DNA of 64,000 nucleotides from Calothrix sp. NIES-4105 (GCF_002368415.1 NZ_AP018290.1:1491470-1555469), one strand, 5' to 3'; shown: positions 25,578 through 38,764, numbered from the stretch's first letter. Numbers and translations: made by a program. Notes: generated by a model not told the origin, from the letters alone.

Positions 25578-26969
25578 ATGAGTTTTAAGATATCTCTCAA
25601 GTCCGTTAATGGTTGGATGGTTGGGTTGGTAGTTACTGCTACTGCTGTTACTGGTGGTGTATTATATTTTGGCGCCCAGCAGTTTGGTCTAGCTGGTAAA
25701 CCTGTTGAAACTGTTGAAGTATTACCTCCTGTTACTAAAGTTACTGCTTTGGGGCGCCTAGAACCTGAAGCTGAAATAATTAAGTTGTCGGCGCCTATTC
25801 CTTTGGATGGTGATAGGGTAAGTAAGGTGTTGGTAAAGGAAGGTGATAGCGTTAAAGCTGGTCAGGTTGTAGCTGTTTTAGATTCGAGAGCAAGATTACA
25901 GGATGCTTTACTTGTTGCCCAAAAGCAAGTCGCAATGGCTAAAGCTAAACTCGCACAGGTACAAGCTGGTGCTAAAACTGGACAAATTCAAGCTCAAAAA
26001 GCTACGGTGGCACGATTACAGGCACAATCTGTTGGTGATAAAGTTGGACAGCAAGAAACTATTGCCCGGTTAGAAGCGCAATGGTTAGGTGATAAACAAG
26101 CACAGTTAGAGAATATCGCGCGGTTGGAAGCACAAGCTCAAGGTGATAGACAAGCGCAACTTGCTAGTATTGGTAGGTTGGAAGCACAGTTGAATAATGC
26201 TAACGCTGAATATGGACGTTATCAGCAACTATATAATGAAGGTGCTATATCTATTTCGCTGTATGATGGAAAGCGGTTAAGTGTGGAGACTGCAAAACAG
26301 CAACTTAGTGAAGCTAAAGCTGTGTTGAAACGTATTGATACTACTTCCCAAAGGCAAATAAGCGAAGCTAAAGCTGTGTTGCGACGTATTGATGCAACTA
26401 ATAGTAAGCTTCTTAGTGAAGCAAGAGTTGCACTTTCACGCATAAATGCTACTGGTGATAAACAAGTTAGTGAGGCTCAAGCTACATTAAATAGTATCGC
26501 CGAAGTTCGTTCTGTTGATGTTCAAGCTGCACAAACTGAAGTTGATAATGCTATTGCAACTGCTACAGCTAGGGAAACTGAACTTGAACAATCTTACATT
26601 CGGGCGCCGCTGAGTGGACAAATTCTCAAAATTCATACTCGTCCTGGTGAGAAGATAAGTGATGACGGTGTTGCTTCTTTGGCACAAACTAGTCAAATGG
26701 TAGCCGTTGCTGAAGTTTATCAAAGCGATATTGGTAAAATTAAACTTGGACAAGCTGCTAGAGTGACAGGACAAGCTATCAACGGTGAAGTCAAAGGTAC
26801 CGTATCGCAAATTGGTTTGCAAGTTAATCGTCAAAATGTTTTTGCTAACCAACCTGGAGAAAACCTTGACCGTCGTGTTGTCGAAGTCAAAATTCGTATC
26901 AACCCCCAAGATAACTCGCGCGTCTCTGGGTTAACTAATTTACAAGTTCAAACTTCGATTGATTTGTAA
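25578..26969 (+). CDS. devB: DevB-type membrane fusion protein (second copy)
   Basis: 463 residues, longer than the first DevB (390). An N-terminal membrane helix (about 10-32) is followed by ALGRLEPEAEIIKLSAP (about 53-69) and the lipoyl half (VKEGDSVKAGQVVAVLDSRAR). A much extended coiled coil (about 110-330) contains tandem motifs such as ARLEAQ and SEAKAVLRRID, clear internal duplications. The second lipoyl half is IRAPLSGQILKIHTRPGEKIS. Extra coiled coil would lengthen the adaptor hairpin that reaches the outer-membrane channel. GGAG lies 8 bases before the ATG. It works with DevC (27657) and DevA (29795). Confidence 0.85.
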   Translation: MSFKISLKSVNGWMVGLVVTATAVTGGVLYFGAQQFGLAGKPVETVEVLPPVTKVTALGRLEPEAEIIKLSAPIPLDGDRVSKVLVKEGDSVKAGQVVAVLDSRARLQDALLVAQKQVAMAKAKLAQVQAGAKTGQIQAQKATVARLQAQSVGDKVGQQETIARLEAQWLGDKQAQLENIARLEAQAQGDRQAQLASIGRLEAQLNNANAEYGRYQQLYNEGAISISLYDGKRLSVETAKQQLSEAKAVLKRIDTTSQRQISEAKAVLRRIDATNSKLLSEARVALSRINATGDKQVSEAQATLNSIAEVRSVDVQAAQTEVDNAIATATARETELEQSYIRAPLSGQILKIHTRPGEKISDDGVASLAQTSQMVAVAEVYQSDIGKIKLGQAARVTGQAINGEVKGTVSQIGLQVNRQNVFANQPGENLDRRVVEVKIRINPQDNSRVSGLTNLQVQTSIDL

Positions 26970-26993
26970 TGTAAATTTTTATTGCCGTAAACC

Positions 26994-27011
26994 ATAACGA
27001 ATGTTCGTTAT
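26994..27011. promoter_or_regulatory. Probable TetR operator before the GNAT-devC unit
   Basis: ATAACGAATGTTCGTTAT, an almost perfect palindrome 22 bases before the GNAT start codon. It matches the palindromes before tetR and devA. Confidence 0.6.
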
Positions 27012-27032
27012 AAATTTGAAGGAAGTGAAAAT

Positions 27033-27644
27033 ATGCAGGCAACAATAACCAAGCTTGATAGATCACAAGTTAATCAAGCTGTCTCTGTTCTCGAACAAGC
27101 TTTTAGTACTGACCCTATCTTTCAATACTTGTTACCCCAACATCATACTCTTGATGCTCTAAATTGCTTGCTTCGGGTTGCTTTGGGATATAGCCATTCT
27201 TACGACCATACTTATATAAGTACTACAACCACAGGAGATTTACAGGGTGTTGCATCTTGGATACCTCCTCAAGGTTCTGGTGGTAGTGTTACACGTGTAT
27301 TACAAGCAGGTGCCTTGATGTTACCATTCAAACTTGGAATATCAAAGTTTGCGCGTGTGCTTTCTTGGTCTTGGGCAATAGAGGAACTGCATAAACGCAC
27401 TATACAAAAACCGCATTGGTATTTATCGTTTTTAGGTGTTGCACCTACAAGTCAAGGATGTGGAATAGGTGGTGTGTTAATTGAACCAATACTGAAACAA
27501 GCTTCTTGTGACGGGTTGCCTTGTTATTTGGAAACTTCAACCGAGAAAGCTGTGCGGTTTTATCAAAAGCATGGGTTTAAGGTTGTTTGGGGTGACTCAT
27601 TGTTAAAAGGCGCCCCTTATTTATGGGCTATGGTACGTGAGTGA
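27033..27644 (+). CDS. GNAT-family N-acetyltransferase
   Basis: 203 residues. The acetyl-CoA site is WYLSFLGVAPTSQGCGIGGVLIEPILKQA (about 126-155), with the Q/R-x-x-G-x-G/A pattern as QGCGIGG. It is followed by CYLETSTEKAVRFYQKHGFKVV, typical of the GNAT C-terminal half. The acceptor substrate is unknown. It lies between devB and devC, 12 bases before the latter, so it is co-transcribed with devC. Acetylation of the exported molecule or drug detoxification are possible roles (inference). It has its own upstream palindrome shared with tetR and devA. Confidence 0.82.
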   Translation: MQATITKLDRSQVNQAVSVLEQAFSTDPIFQYLLPQHHTLDALNCLLRVALGYSHSYDHTYISTTTTGDLQGVASWIPPQGSGGSVTRVLQAGALMLPFKLGISKFARVLSWSWAIEELHKRTIQKPHWYLSFLGVAPTSQGCGIGGVLIEPILKQASCDGLPCYLETSTEKAVRFYQKHGFKVVWGDSLLKGAPYLWAMVRE

Positions 27645-27656
27645 GGTAAAATAACG

Positions 27657-28826
27657 ATGAAATTATTTAGAAAGAACAAAAAAACTCCGCTTGCTTGGCG
27701 CCAGTTGATGAAGGAAAAAACTCGTCTTGCCATTGCGGTGGCAGGTATTGCGTTTGCTGATATATTAATGTTAATTCAGATGGGGTTTGAAGGCGCCTTA
27801 TATGATGCTTCGATATTACCGCATCGGAATTTAGAAGCTGATTTGGTTTTGATTGACCCGCAAATGCAGACTTTGTTTTCGGTTAAAGATTTTGCGCGCG
27901 AAAGGTTATATCAAACTTTGGCGTATGATGGTGTAAAATCGGTAACTCCAGTTTACATTGCCACTGGACAATGGCGTAATCCTCAAACTCGTTTGGAAAG
28001 GGCTATTTTGGTATGGGGTGTTGACCCGACTAGACCAACCTTTAAAATGCCAGAGGTGAATAAGCAACTCGAAAGTATTAAACCGCTTAACAGTGTGTTA
28101 TTTGATATTGCTGGTCGTCCTGACTATGGTGTTAATAGTGATGAGTTTAAGAAAACTAACAAGTTTGAAACCGAGTTAAACGGTAAAGCTGTAAACGTTA
28201 CAGGTTTGTTTGTAAACGGCGCCTCGTTTGCTGCAGATGGTAATGTAATTACGAGTGAATCTACATTTATGCAGTTATTTCCAAGCAGCAAACCAGAGAA
28301 AATAGCTGTTGGTCTGATTAATTTGAAGGATAATGCAAATGTTCTTAGGGTACAAAAACAGCTTGCTGCGTCTTTACCTAAAGATGTTTCTGTGCTAACG
28401 ACAGAAGAATTTGCCCAAATAGAGAAGAAATATTGGGCAGAAGGTACTGCGATAGGGTTTATCTTCGGTTTAGGTGTTGGTGTTGGGTTTATTGTGGGAA
28501 TTGTGATTGTATATCAAATCCTTTATTCTGATGTTTCAGAACATTTACCTGAGTACGCAACGCTCAAAGCGATGGGTTATACTGATGGTTTTCTACTGCG
28601 AGTTCTAATTCAAGAATCGCTGCTTCTAGCTATTTTAGGTTATATACCCAGCTTTATCGCTGCTATTGGATTATATAGTCTCGCTGCTGGCGCCACAATG
28701 TTACCGATTGCGATGACGGTTGAACGTGCAATTCATGTATTCGTTTTAACCGTCGTTATGTGTAGTATTTCGGGTGCTATTGCGATGCGAAAGCTTCAAT
28801 CTGCTGACCCCGCTGATATTTTTTAG
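27657..28826 (+). CDS. devC: DevC-type ABC exporter permease (second copy)
   Basis: 389 residues. It has the same plan as the first DevC: an N-terminal membrane helix (LAIAVAGIAFADILMLIQMGF), a periplasmic domain, then three C-terminal helices (GFIFGLGVGVGFIVGIVIVYQIL, LLLAILGYIPSFIAAIGLYSL, AIHVFVLTVVMCSISGAIAM) and the shared ending MRKLQSADPADIF. It follows the GNAT gene after 12 bases. It is followed by a gene on the other strand, which separates it from its DevA ATPase by about 970 bases. Confidence 0.88.
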   Translation: MKLFRKNKKTPLAWRQLMKEKTRLAIAVAGIAFADILMLIQMGFEGALYDASILPHRNLEADLVLIDPQMQTLFSVKDFARERLYQTLAYDGVKSVTPVYIATGQWRNPQTRLERAILVWGVDPTRPTFKMPEVNKQLESIKPLNSVLFDIAGRPDYGVNSDEFKKTNKFETELNGKAVNVTGLFVNGASFAADGNVITSESTFMQLFPSSKPEKIAVGLINLKDNANVLRVQKQLAASLPKDVSVLTTEEFAQIEKKYWAEGTAIGFIFGLGVGVGFIVGIVIVYQILYSDVSEHLPEYATLKAMGYTDGFLLRVLIQESLLLAILGYIPSFIAAIGLYSLAAGATMLPIAMTVERAIHVFVLTVVMCSISGAIAMRKLQSADPADIF

Positions 28827-28836
28827 TATGCTAATT

Positions 28837-29514
28837 CTAGGTTTTTTGAATGGATGCTAGCCGAAAATTAATTCGTTTGCCAGTAACTTGGTAATTATAA
28901 GTCATTAAAAATGATTGATTGTATGTTCTTGAGTTAGGAACATACAATGTTGCAAGCAAAGTGAGTTGATTACTGCTAATTTTAAGTAAGTATTGATTTC
29001 TAAAAAAATCAACTGCTAATTTATCTCGGTATTTTAAAAAAAGCAAGTCACAGGAGTCTATGAGATATCCAGTTATATCAGATTGAATTTGATTATATAT
29101 ATTAATTTGGGCGCCATTAACACTGACTAAACAGGCATCACGCGGCTCCCATCTACCATTATAAGTGATTAATGCCACCTGAGAATCAGCTCGCCAATTT
29201 GTAGATATATTACCATCTTGAGAATTTCCACGACACGAATGTAACCTGACAATAGGCTTTTCGGCTCGAATATCATACAAATAGTTTCTGATTCTATTAG
29301 AGTACCTATTTTGACCCCATACTACTGTATATCTTTTATTTGGAGATATTAAATATTCTCTATATGAGTCAAATACATAATATTTTGTAGACGCGCGCGT
29401 AAGTCTACGTGCAAAAGTTGACGCATTTCTTGCTTCAGCTTTTGCATTGGTATTAAATCCTATAGCAGCACAAAATAAGAAACTCAAAAAAACTTTAAGT
29501 ACTATCTGCAACAT
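28837..29514 (-). CDS. Secreted hypothetical protein
   Basis: 225 residues. A signal peptide is evident (VLKVFLSFLFCAAIGFNTNAKA, cut near residue 26). The mature part is rich in Tyr/Asn/Arg, with segments ISPNKRYTVVWGQNRYSNRI, TNWRADSQVALITYNGRWEPRDACLV and NRTYNQSF-like strands, which resemble beta-propeller or lipocalin-like strands. Four Cys suggest disulfides. No family is recognised. It interrupts the exporter locus on the opposite strand, convergent with devC (10 bases between stops). Confidence 0.6.
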   Translation of the reverse strand: MLQIVLKVFLSFLFCAAIGFNTNAKAEARNASTFARRLTRASTKYYVFDSYREYLISPNKRYTVVWGQNRYSNRIRNYLYDIRAEKPIVRLHSCRGNSQDGNISTNWRADSQVALITYNGRWEPRDACLVSVNGAQINIYNQIQSDITGYLIDSCDLLFLKYRDKLAVDFFRNQYLLKISSNQLTLLATLYVPNSRTYNQSFLMTYNYQVTGKRINFRLASIQKT

Positions 29515-29706
29515 TTTTATTCTTAGTAATATTTGCTCAAAACCTTAACTTAATCGTCTTTTTAGTTTAAACGTTTTTTTTTAGGGATTAAGTGATGTAT
29601 CAAACAATATCCGTATACGTTAATTAATCAATAAAATTATTATTAAAAATATTTATCACCCTTGCCAGCTATTGACACTCCTAACTATAATAAGTAAAAA
29701 TGATTT

Positions 29707-29724
29707 ATAACAAACGTTCGATAT
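29707..29724. promoter_or_regulatory. Probable TetR operator before devA
   Basis: ATAACAAACGTTCGATAT. This third copy of the palindrome lies about 88 bases before the preferred devA start. It lets the separated ATPase gene share control with tetR and GNAT-devC. Confidence 0.6.
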
Positions 29725-29794
29725 AATTTATTTGAGGTGTAAGTAAAATTATATGCAGGCATTAAATTACTCAGAGTCAAATCAGCCTTATTAT

Positions 29795-30502
29795 ATGAGT
29801 GAGAGTGTCATATCGATACAGAATTTAAACCATTATTTTGGGGAAGGCGCCTTGCGTAAGCAAGCTTTGTTTGATATTAATTTAGGAATTAACAAAGGTG
29901 AGATTATCATCATGACTGGTCCTTCTGGTTCTGGAAAGACTACGTTGTTAACGTTGATGGGTGGTTTGCGTTCTGCACAGTCGGGAAGCTTGAAGATTTT
30001 GAACCAAGAGATATGCGGCGCCAGTAAAAAGCAATTAACTTCCTTACGTCGTAATATTGGCTATATATTCCAAGCGCATAATCTAATGACATTTTTAACA
30101 GCGAGAGAAAACGTGCGAATGTCATTAGAGTTACACAATAAGTACTTAGACCAAGATATCGATGCTTTAGCTGTTAATATGTTAGAAACAGTAGGTTTAG
30201 GTAATCGTGTAGATTATTACCCAGAAAGTTTATCAGGGGGACAAAAGCAGCGTGTAGCAATCGCGCGGGCGTTAGCAAGTCATCCTAAAATAGTCTTAGC
30301 AGACGAACCAACAGCGGCATTAGATAAGAAATCAGGACGTGACGTAGTAGAACTGATGCAAAAACTCGCTAAAGAGCAGGGCTGTACAATTTTGTTAGTT
30401 ACCCACGATAACCGTATTTTAGATATAGCGGACAGAATAGTATATATGGAAGACGGTAGACTAGTCAGCGATGGTATAGATGTTGCAGCCAAAGTTAAAT
30501 AA
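29795..30502 (+). CDS. devA: DevA-type ABC exporter ATPase (second copy)
   Basis: 235 residues from MSESVISIQNLNHYF; an upstream ATG at 29753 would add 14 residues. Full nucleotide-binding domain: Walker A GPSGSGKT, Q-loop FQAHNL, signature LSGGQKQR, Walker B VLADEPTAALD, switch VTHDNR. The sequence is nearly the same as the first DevA through the C-terminal half. It is unusual in being detached from devB-devC by a reverse-strand gene, but the common palindrome upstream suggests it is still part of the same regulon. Confidence 0.9.
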   Translation: MSESVISIQNLNHYFGEGALRKQALFDINLGINKGEIIIMTGPSGSGKTTLLTLMGGLRSAQSGSLKILNQEICGASKKQLTSLRRNIGYIFQAHNLMTFLTARENVRMSLELHNKYLDQDIDALAVNMLETVGLGNRVDYYPESLSGGQKQRVAIARALASHPKIVLADEPTAALDKKSGRDVVELMQKLAKEQGCTILLVTHDNRILDIADRIVYMEDGRLVSDGIDVAAKVK

Positions 30503-30560
30503 TACTTTTTACTTGTCTTGTAGAATAAGCTGTGCTATCCTTAATGAGTTGCAAAAATTT

Positions 30561-30634
30561 GGACGTATAGCTCAGTTGGTTAGAGTACATCCTTGACATG
30601 GATGGGGTCACTGGTTCGAATCCAGTTACGTCCA
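30561..30634 (+). tRNA. tRNA-Val (anticodon GAC)
   Basis: A 74-base cloverleaf. The acceptor stem is GGACGTA / TACGTCC with discriminator A. The D-arm GCTCAGTTGGTTAGAGT, anticodon loop CTTGACATG giving GAC, and T-arm GGTTCGAATCC are all present. CCA is not encoded. It lies 59 bases after devA on the same strand. Confidence 0.92.
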
Positions 30635-30993
30635 TAAAAATATAAGTATTAATATTGTTCTTAGTGTCATTTAAAGTGTACATTAACTAATTATTTGTAA
30701 GTCTTGAGAAATTAATGTCTCTAAACTTGCCGCTAAATTTAGCTATTTATAAGCAGTTAAATCTCTTGCTGCTTGTTAAAAATAACTTATCCACCACATC
30801 AAAATCTACAAGTATGTTGAAACAAATATGCTGTGATACTGTAGGTACGATAAAAATACTCCTTAAGCGATATGCTTCCCAGTTACCATTACCCATATAA
30901 TTCGTAATTAATTTGTATGCTCTATTTCTAAATAGTACTTTTGTATAGTAAGGAATGTAATGCAAGTTACAAAAATTCGCTCTTGATTGGAGG

Positions 30994-32181
30994 GTGTCTG
31001 TGAGCCGAATTTTACTGCTGCTGGATAATAAAAAAAACAGGCGGCTGTTTTTACGGTATTTAGTACAAAGCCATGAAATAGTGGCGCCAGACGGATTATC
31101 AGGTAAGGAATTAGAAAAGTTAATACAACAACCGTTTGATTTGTGCATTTTGTGTAGTGTTATGCTCAAACGCTATCGTCAAGTACTGCACGCGCGTAAA
31201 GAAACTGAGTATCCTGTTGTTTTACCATATTTACTTGTGATCGGGCGGCAACATGTTGGAATGATAAATTGTAATATGCAGCATAGTATTGACGAACTAA
31301 TTACTATACCTGTAGAAAAACGCGAGCTACAAATAAGAGTGGAAGTTCTGTTAAGGTCACGGGTGCTATCGCAGCATATGCATACTACGAATAGAAAGCT
31401 GTTAATGGAAATTGAGCAAAGACGATGTTTAGAAGCAGATATTCGTTCTTCTTTAGAACGTGAACGCGAGATGAATGAATTAAAGTCTCGGTTTGTGTCG
31501 ATGGTGTCGCACGAGTTTCGCTCACCCCTACAGGTTATTTTATCTTCTTCACAAATAATTGAGCAATATGGTTCGCAACTTTCGCTTGAAAAAAGGCAGC
31601 AGTTTTTTCAGCATATTAAAGCTAACGTCAAAAAGATGAACAAGTTGTTGAATGATGTTTTAACTATTGGTGAGATTGACTTTAAAAGGTTTAAACCTGA
31701 TATTAAACCTATAAACTTAGCTGATTTTTCACATGATTTAATTGAAGAGATTTGCTTGACTTCAGGACAACATCACAAAATTAGCTTCAAGTTTTACAGT
31801 AATTACAACTATGTGTACGTTGATGAAAATTTGATTCGCTATATTCTTACTAATTTACTTTCTAATGCGGTTAAATATTCATCACCTCAGCATATTATTA
31901 ATTTTACATTACGTTGTCAAGATGATGAGGCAATCTTTACAATTCAAGATAAAGGTATTGGTATTCCTCCTGAAGATAAAGCAAAGTTATTTGGATTATT
32001 TCAACGTGCTAGTAATGCAAAAAATATTCCTGGTACTGGGTTGGGGCTTGCGATTGTTAAAAAATGTGTCGATTTATATGCTGGTTCAATTGAACTACAA
32101 AGCGAAGTTGGCGCCGGAACAACAATAACAGTAAAATTACCGATACCTCAACCTGCACTCATTGTCGATAGGCGCCATTAA
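30994..32181 (+). CDS. Histidine kinase with degenerate receiver-like N-terminus
   Basis: 395 residues starting at GTG. Residues 1-115 look like a receiver domain (SRILLLLDNKKNRRLFLRYL) but the phosphoacceptor Asp position reads FDLCILCSVML, with Cys in place of Asp, so it should not be phosphorylated in the usual way. Then come a coiled coil (about 125-165) and the kinase core: H-box FVSMVSHEFRSPLQVI (His about 172), N-box NLLSNAVKYSS, G1 DKGIGIP, G2 GTGLGLAIV. There is no membrane segment, so it is cytosolic. A response regulator partner is not adjacent. Such receiver-first kinases often act in cyanobacterial phosphorelays. Confidence 0.82.
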   Translation: MSVSRILLLLDNKKNRRLFLRYLVQSHEIVAPDGLSGKELEKLIQQPFDLCILCSVMLKRYRQVLHARKETEYPVVLPYLLVIGRQHVGMINCNMQHSIDELITIPVEKRELQIRVEVLLRSRVLSQHMHTTNRKLLMEIEQRRCLEADIRSSLEREREMNELKSRFVSMVSHEFRSPLQVILSSSQIIEQYGSQLSLEKRQQFFQHIKANVKKMNKLLNDVLTIGEIDFKRFKPDIKPINLADFSHDLIEEICLTSGQHHKISFKFYSNYNYVYVDENLIRYILTNLLSNAVKYSSPQHIINFTLRCQDDEAIFTIQDKGIGIPPEDKAKLFGLFQRASNAKNIPGTGLGLAIVKKCVDLYAGSIELQSEVGAGTTITVKLPIPQPALIVDRRH

Positions 32182-32202
32182 AGAACTTTCCTAAGTAGGA
32201 AT

Positions 32203-32544
32203 TTATTGAGGTTCGATAAGTTTAAAGCCCCAAGGTTTAATAACAGTCATGGCTATTTCTCTATCAATACCTTCGTAAACCTCCCATTCGGAGTTTTTAT
32301 CTTTGGGATGTCCCTCACCAACATGTCCAGCAACTTTGATTATTGGCAAACCCCCCAAGCGGTTGCGTTCCATTTCTTTTGTAAGTGGTAGTTTAATTAT
32401 GTGACCTCTAAACTTTGAGGTACTCTCTTTAGCTACAACTTCACGGACTAGACAAATATCACCAGCTGTTCCCCAAGTAGTTTCATAAACATAAAGGAAC
32501 GATATATAGGTTTTTGGTTTAATGGCTCTTTTGAGAACTTCCAT
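32203..32544 (-). CDS. Hypothetical protein
   Basis: 113 residues, soluble and without a signal. It includes YISFLYVYETTWGTAGDICLVREVVAKES, RGHIIKLPLTKEMERNRLGGLPIIKV, and EVYEGIDREIAMTVIKPWGFKLIEP. No family is recognised. It lies downstream of gyrB on the same strand with 119 bases between, including a 22-base palindrome (32617-32638), so it is probably a separate transcript. It is convergent with the histidine kinase, with 21 bases between the stops. Confidence 0.5.
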   Translation of the reverse strand: MEVLKRAIKPKTYISFLYVYETTWGTAGDICLVREVVAKESTSKFRGHIIKLPLTKEMERNRLGGLPIIKVAGHVGEGHPKDKNSEWEVYEGIDREIAMTVIKPWGFKLIEPQ

Positions 32545-32616
32545 TATATATAATCCTTAAACAAGTCACGAAATATCACTTTCATCCTAAATACTAGCAG
32601 ATTAATATTCAATGTA

Positions 32617-32638
32617 GAGACGTTACATGTAACGTCTC
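32617..32638. repeat. 22-base perfect palindrome, TGTAGAGACG family
   Basis: GAGACGTTACA followed by its reverse complement, directly preceded by TGTA. The same layout with a different centre occurs at 15945-15966 (GAGACGCGATA). Both would form hairpins in RNA. A role as terminator for gyrB is possible here. Confidence 0.6.
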
Positions 32639-32663
32639 CACCAATGTTAATGATTAGATGTGA

Positions 32664-36674
<4,011 letters not shown>

Positions 36675-37577
36675 ATGAGCAAATTTAAATTAATAGTTAT
36701 ATGTGGTGCAACGGCAACAGGGAAATCTGGCTTGGCGTTAGAACTGGCTGTGCGACTCAATACTATAATTATTAGTGCAGATTCGCGCTTAGTTTACCGT
36801 GAATTTAATATCGGTACCGCCAAACCCACACCATCCGAACTTGCAATAGTTCCCCACTACATGATAGATATCTGCAACCCAGAAGACACGATGACAGTTG
36901 CAGATTACCAAGACCAAGTTTACAGCTTGATACAAAACAGAACTCACACAACCCCTCTGTTAGTAGGAGGCACAGGTTTATATATAAAATCAATCGTACA
37001 GGGTATGAAAATACCAAGAGTGGCGCCAGACAATAACTTAAGAACCCAGCTAGTTGAAACATTTACTCAAAGTCAACTATATGCAATACTGCAACAAGTA
37101 GATTCAATTGCTGCATCAAGAATACATCCTAACGACCCAGTACGAACGCTAAGAGCATTAGAAGTATATTATATTACAGGAATACCAATATCTGAACAGC
37201 AGGGAGAAAATCCTCCTTCATACCCCATATTACAAATAGGTTTAGACTCAGACCCTACACATTTACAACAACGCATTGCCCAGCGTACCGAAAAGATGAT
37301 AGAAGATGGGTTTATCGCAGAAGTTCAATATTTATCTCATAAATACGGCGCCGACCTACCTTTACTAAATACACTAGGTTATCAAGAAATTCGCCAATAC
37401 TTAGCAGGCGAAATATCTCTAGAAAAAGCCAAAGAACTAACAGTACTGCACACCCGACAATTTGCAAAAAGACAACGGACGTGGTTTCACGCATATCCAC
37501 AAATTGAATGGTTCGACATTCAATCACCTAATTTATTAAACCAAATATGGCATAGGGTGCAGGAATTCTTATTTTAA
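36675..37577 (+). CDS. miaA: tRNA dimethylallyltransferase MiaA
   Basis: 300 residues. P-loop GATATGKSGLA (11-21), ISADSRLVYREFNIGTAKPT (substrate and tRNA base loop, Asp in SADS), VPHYMIDICNPEDTMTVADYQ, LVGGTGLYIKS and TRQFAKRQRTWF near the C-terminus all match MiaA. It adds a dimethylallyl group to A37 of tRNAs that read UNN codons. Length is normal. It is divergent from gyrB. Confidence 0.95.
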   Translation: MSKFKLIVICGATATGKSGLALELAVRLNTIIISADSRLVYREFNIGTAKPTPSELAIVPHYMIDICNPEDTMTVADYQDQVYSLIQNRTHTTPLLVGGTGLYIKSIVQGMKIPRVAPDNNLRTQLVETFTQSQLYAILQQVDSIAASRIHPNDPVRTLRALEVYYITGIPISEQQGENPPSYPILQIGLDSDPTHLQQRIAQRTEKMIEDGFIAEVQYLSHKYGADLPLLNTLGYQEIRQYLAGEISLEKAKELTVLHTRQFAKRQRTWFHAYPQIEWFDIQSPNLLNQIWHRVQEFLF

Positions 37578-37927
37578 TGCAGTTACGATGCCCTAGGACA
37601 AGTATTTGTTGCTCTGGTGGCTTTGTGAGCTTTTACCATTGCGATGAGACTATGGTAAATTCTTCTAAAGGTTTACTGGCAACATTATCTCTAGGACATA
37701 TTTATGCTACTTGGTTAATTGCATCTATAACTTGTCCAGCTAGTTCTATTATTCCTTATAACAGATTACTATTAATTTAGTATTACAGAATTAATATTAG
37801 ATTTTGTAAATTATATAACTCAATAGCTATTTTGGCAAAAAGTCAAAATTTGTAGAGGATTTACAATCTGTTTACGTCATATAGCAGTTGTATAAAAGCG
37901 AGTGTGTTAAGGAGTACAGGAGTAATT

Positions 37928-38662
37928 ATGAAGATTTTAATATTTATCTCTACTAGTCTCAACTTGCTAGTGTTTATATTAGTTTGTGTATTGACTATTA
38001 AAAACGGAGGTTTTACTTATTGGCGCCAAAAAATATTCAGTTTAAACATCTTTAGTAAAAAAGCCAATATATTTGATATATATAATCCACCATATTACAT
38101 TCATAAGACGAGCCAATTTGAACTATTACCAATAAAACTTAATACAATTATCTTTCTTGGGGACAGTATAACCGACGAAGGAGAATGGACAGAACTGTTG
38201 CAAAACTTCAATATTCAAAACCGTGGTATCTCTGGTGACACCACAGAAAGAATATTAAGGCGCCTGGATGTAATAATCAAAAATCATCCCAAACAAATAT
38301 TTCTCATGGTTGGTATAAATGACCTACACATGCTCAATAAATCAGTAGAAGCAACGCTTTTGGGATACAAACAAATTTTAATGCAGTTTCAGGAGAAATT
38401 ACCTAACACTGAAGTATTCATCCAAAGCGTCTTACCTGTCAACAATAACATCTATATATATTGGACAGACAACCAGAAAGTAATAGACCTAAACGGCAAA
38501 CTACAAGACCTAGCAACACAATATAAGTATAAATATATAGATATATATTCTCACCTTCTCGACACGCAAGAACAACTCAGCGCCGAATATACGAGTGACG
38601 GACTACACTTAAATGGCAAGGCATACTTAATCTGGAAACAAATTATAGCAAGCTACTGCTGA
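37928..38662 (+). CDS. SGNH/GDSL-family hydrolase, membrane-anchored
   Basis: 244 residues from ATG 37928 (AGGAG 6 bases upstream; a GTG at 37904 also opens the frame). N-terminal membrane helix IFISTSLNLLVFILVCVLTI. SGNH blocks: I IIFLGDSITDEGEW (Ser nucleophile), II NRGISGDTTERILRRL (Gly), III MVGINDL (Asn), V SDGLHLNGKAYLIW (Asp/His). The layout matches the lysophospholipase/PAF-acetylhydrolase-like branch. It probably acts in the periplasm on lipid or acetylated glycan esters. Confidence 0.85.
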   Translation: MKILIFISTSLNLLVFILVCVLTIKNGGFTYWRQKIFSLNIFSKKANIFDIYNPPYYIHKTSQFELLPIKLNTIIFLGDSITDEGEWTELLQNFNIQNRGISGDTTERILRRLDVIIKNHPKQIFLMVGINDLHMLNKSVEATLLGYKQILMQFQEKLPNTEVFIQSVLPVNNNIYIYWTDNQKVIDLNGKLQDLATQYKYKYIDIYSHLLDTQEQLSAEYTSDGLHLNGKAYLIWKQIIASYC

Positions 38663-38667
38663 TGATA

Positions 38668-38692
38668 TTTTGTGCGCCAATGGCGCACAAAA
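38668..38692 (+). terminator. Hairpin downstream of the GDSL hydrolase
   Basis: TTTTGTGCGCCA then TGGCGCACAAAA: a 12-base perfect stem with almost no loop, flanked by T and A runs. It could terminate from both sides, although the next gene starts at 38765. Confidence 0.6.
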
Positions 38693-38764
38693 ACATCATA
38701 TATATTAGAACGGAAGAGCGCGATATTTCTCTATAATCTGGAGATAGACTTATTTATTGCTAGT

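Noticed and set aside
30495-30683. Minus-strand frame beginning with MDVTGFEPVTPSMSRMYSNQ
   Set aside because: It is the antisense of tRNA-Val; the VTGFEPVTPSM pattern is a well-known artefact of translating the reverse strand of tRNA genes.
37577-37780. 67-codon frame after miaA
   Set aside because: No ribosome site, Cys/Ser-rich composition without a motif, and it overlaps the miaA stop.
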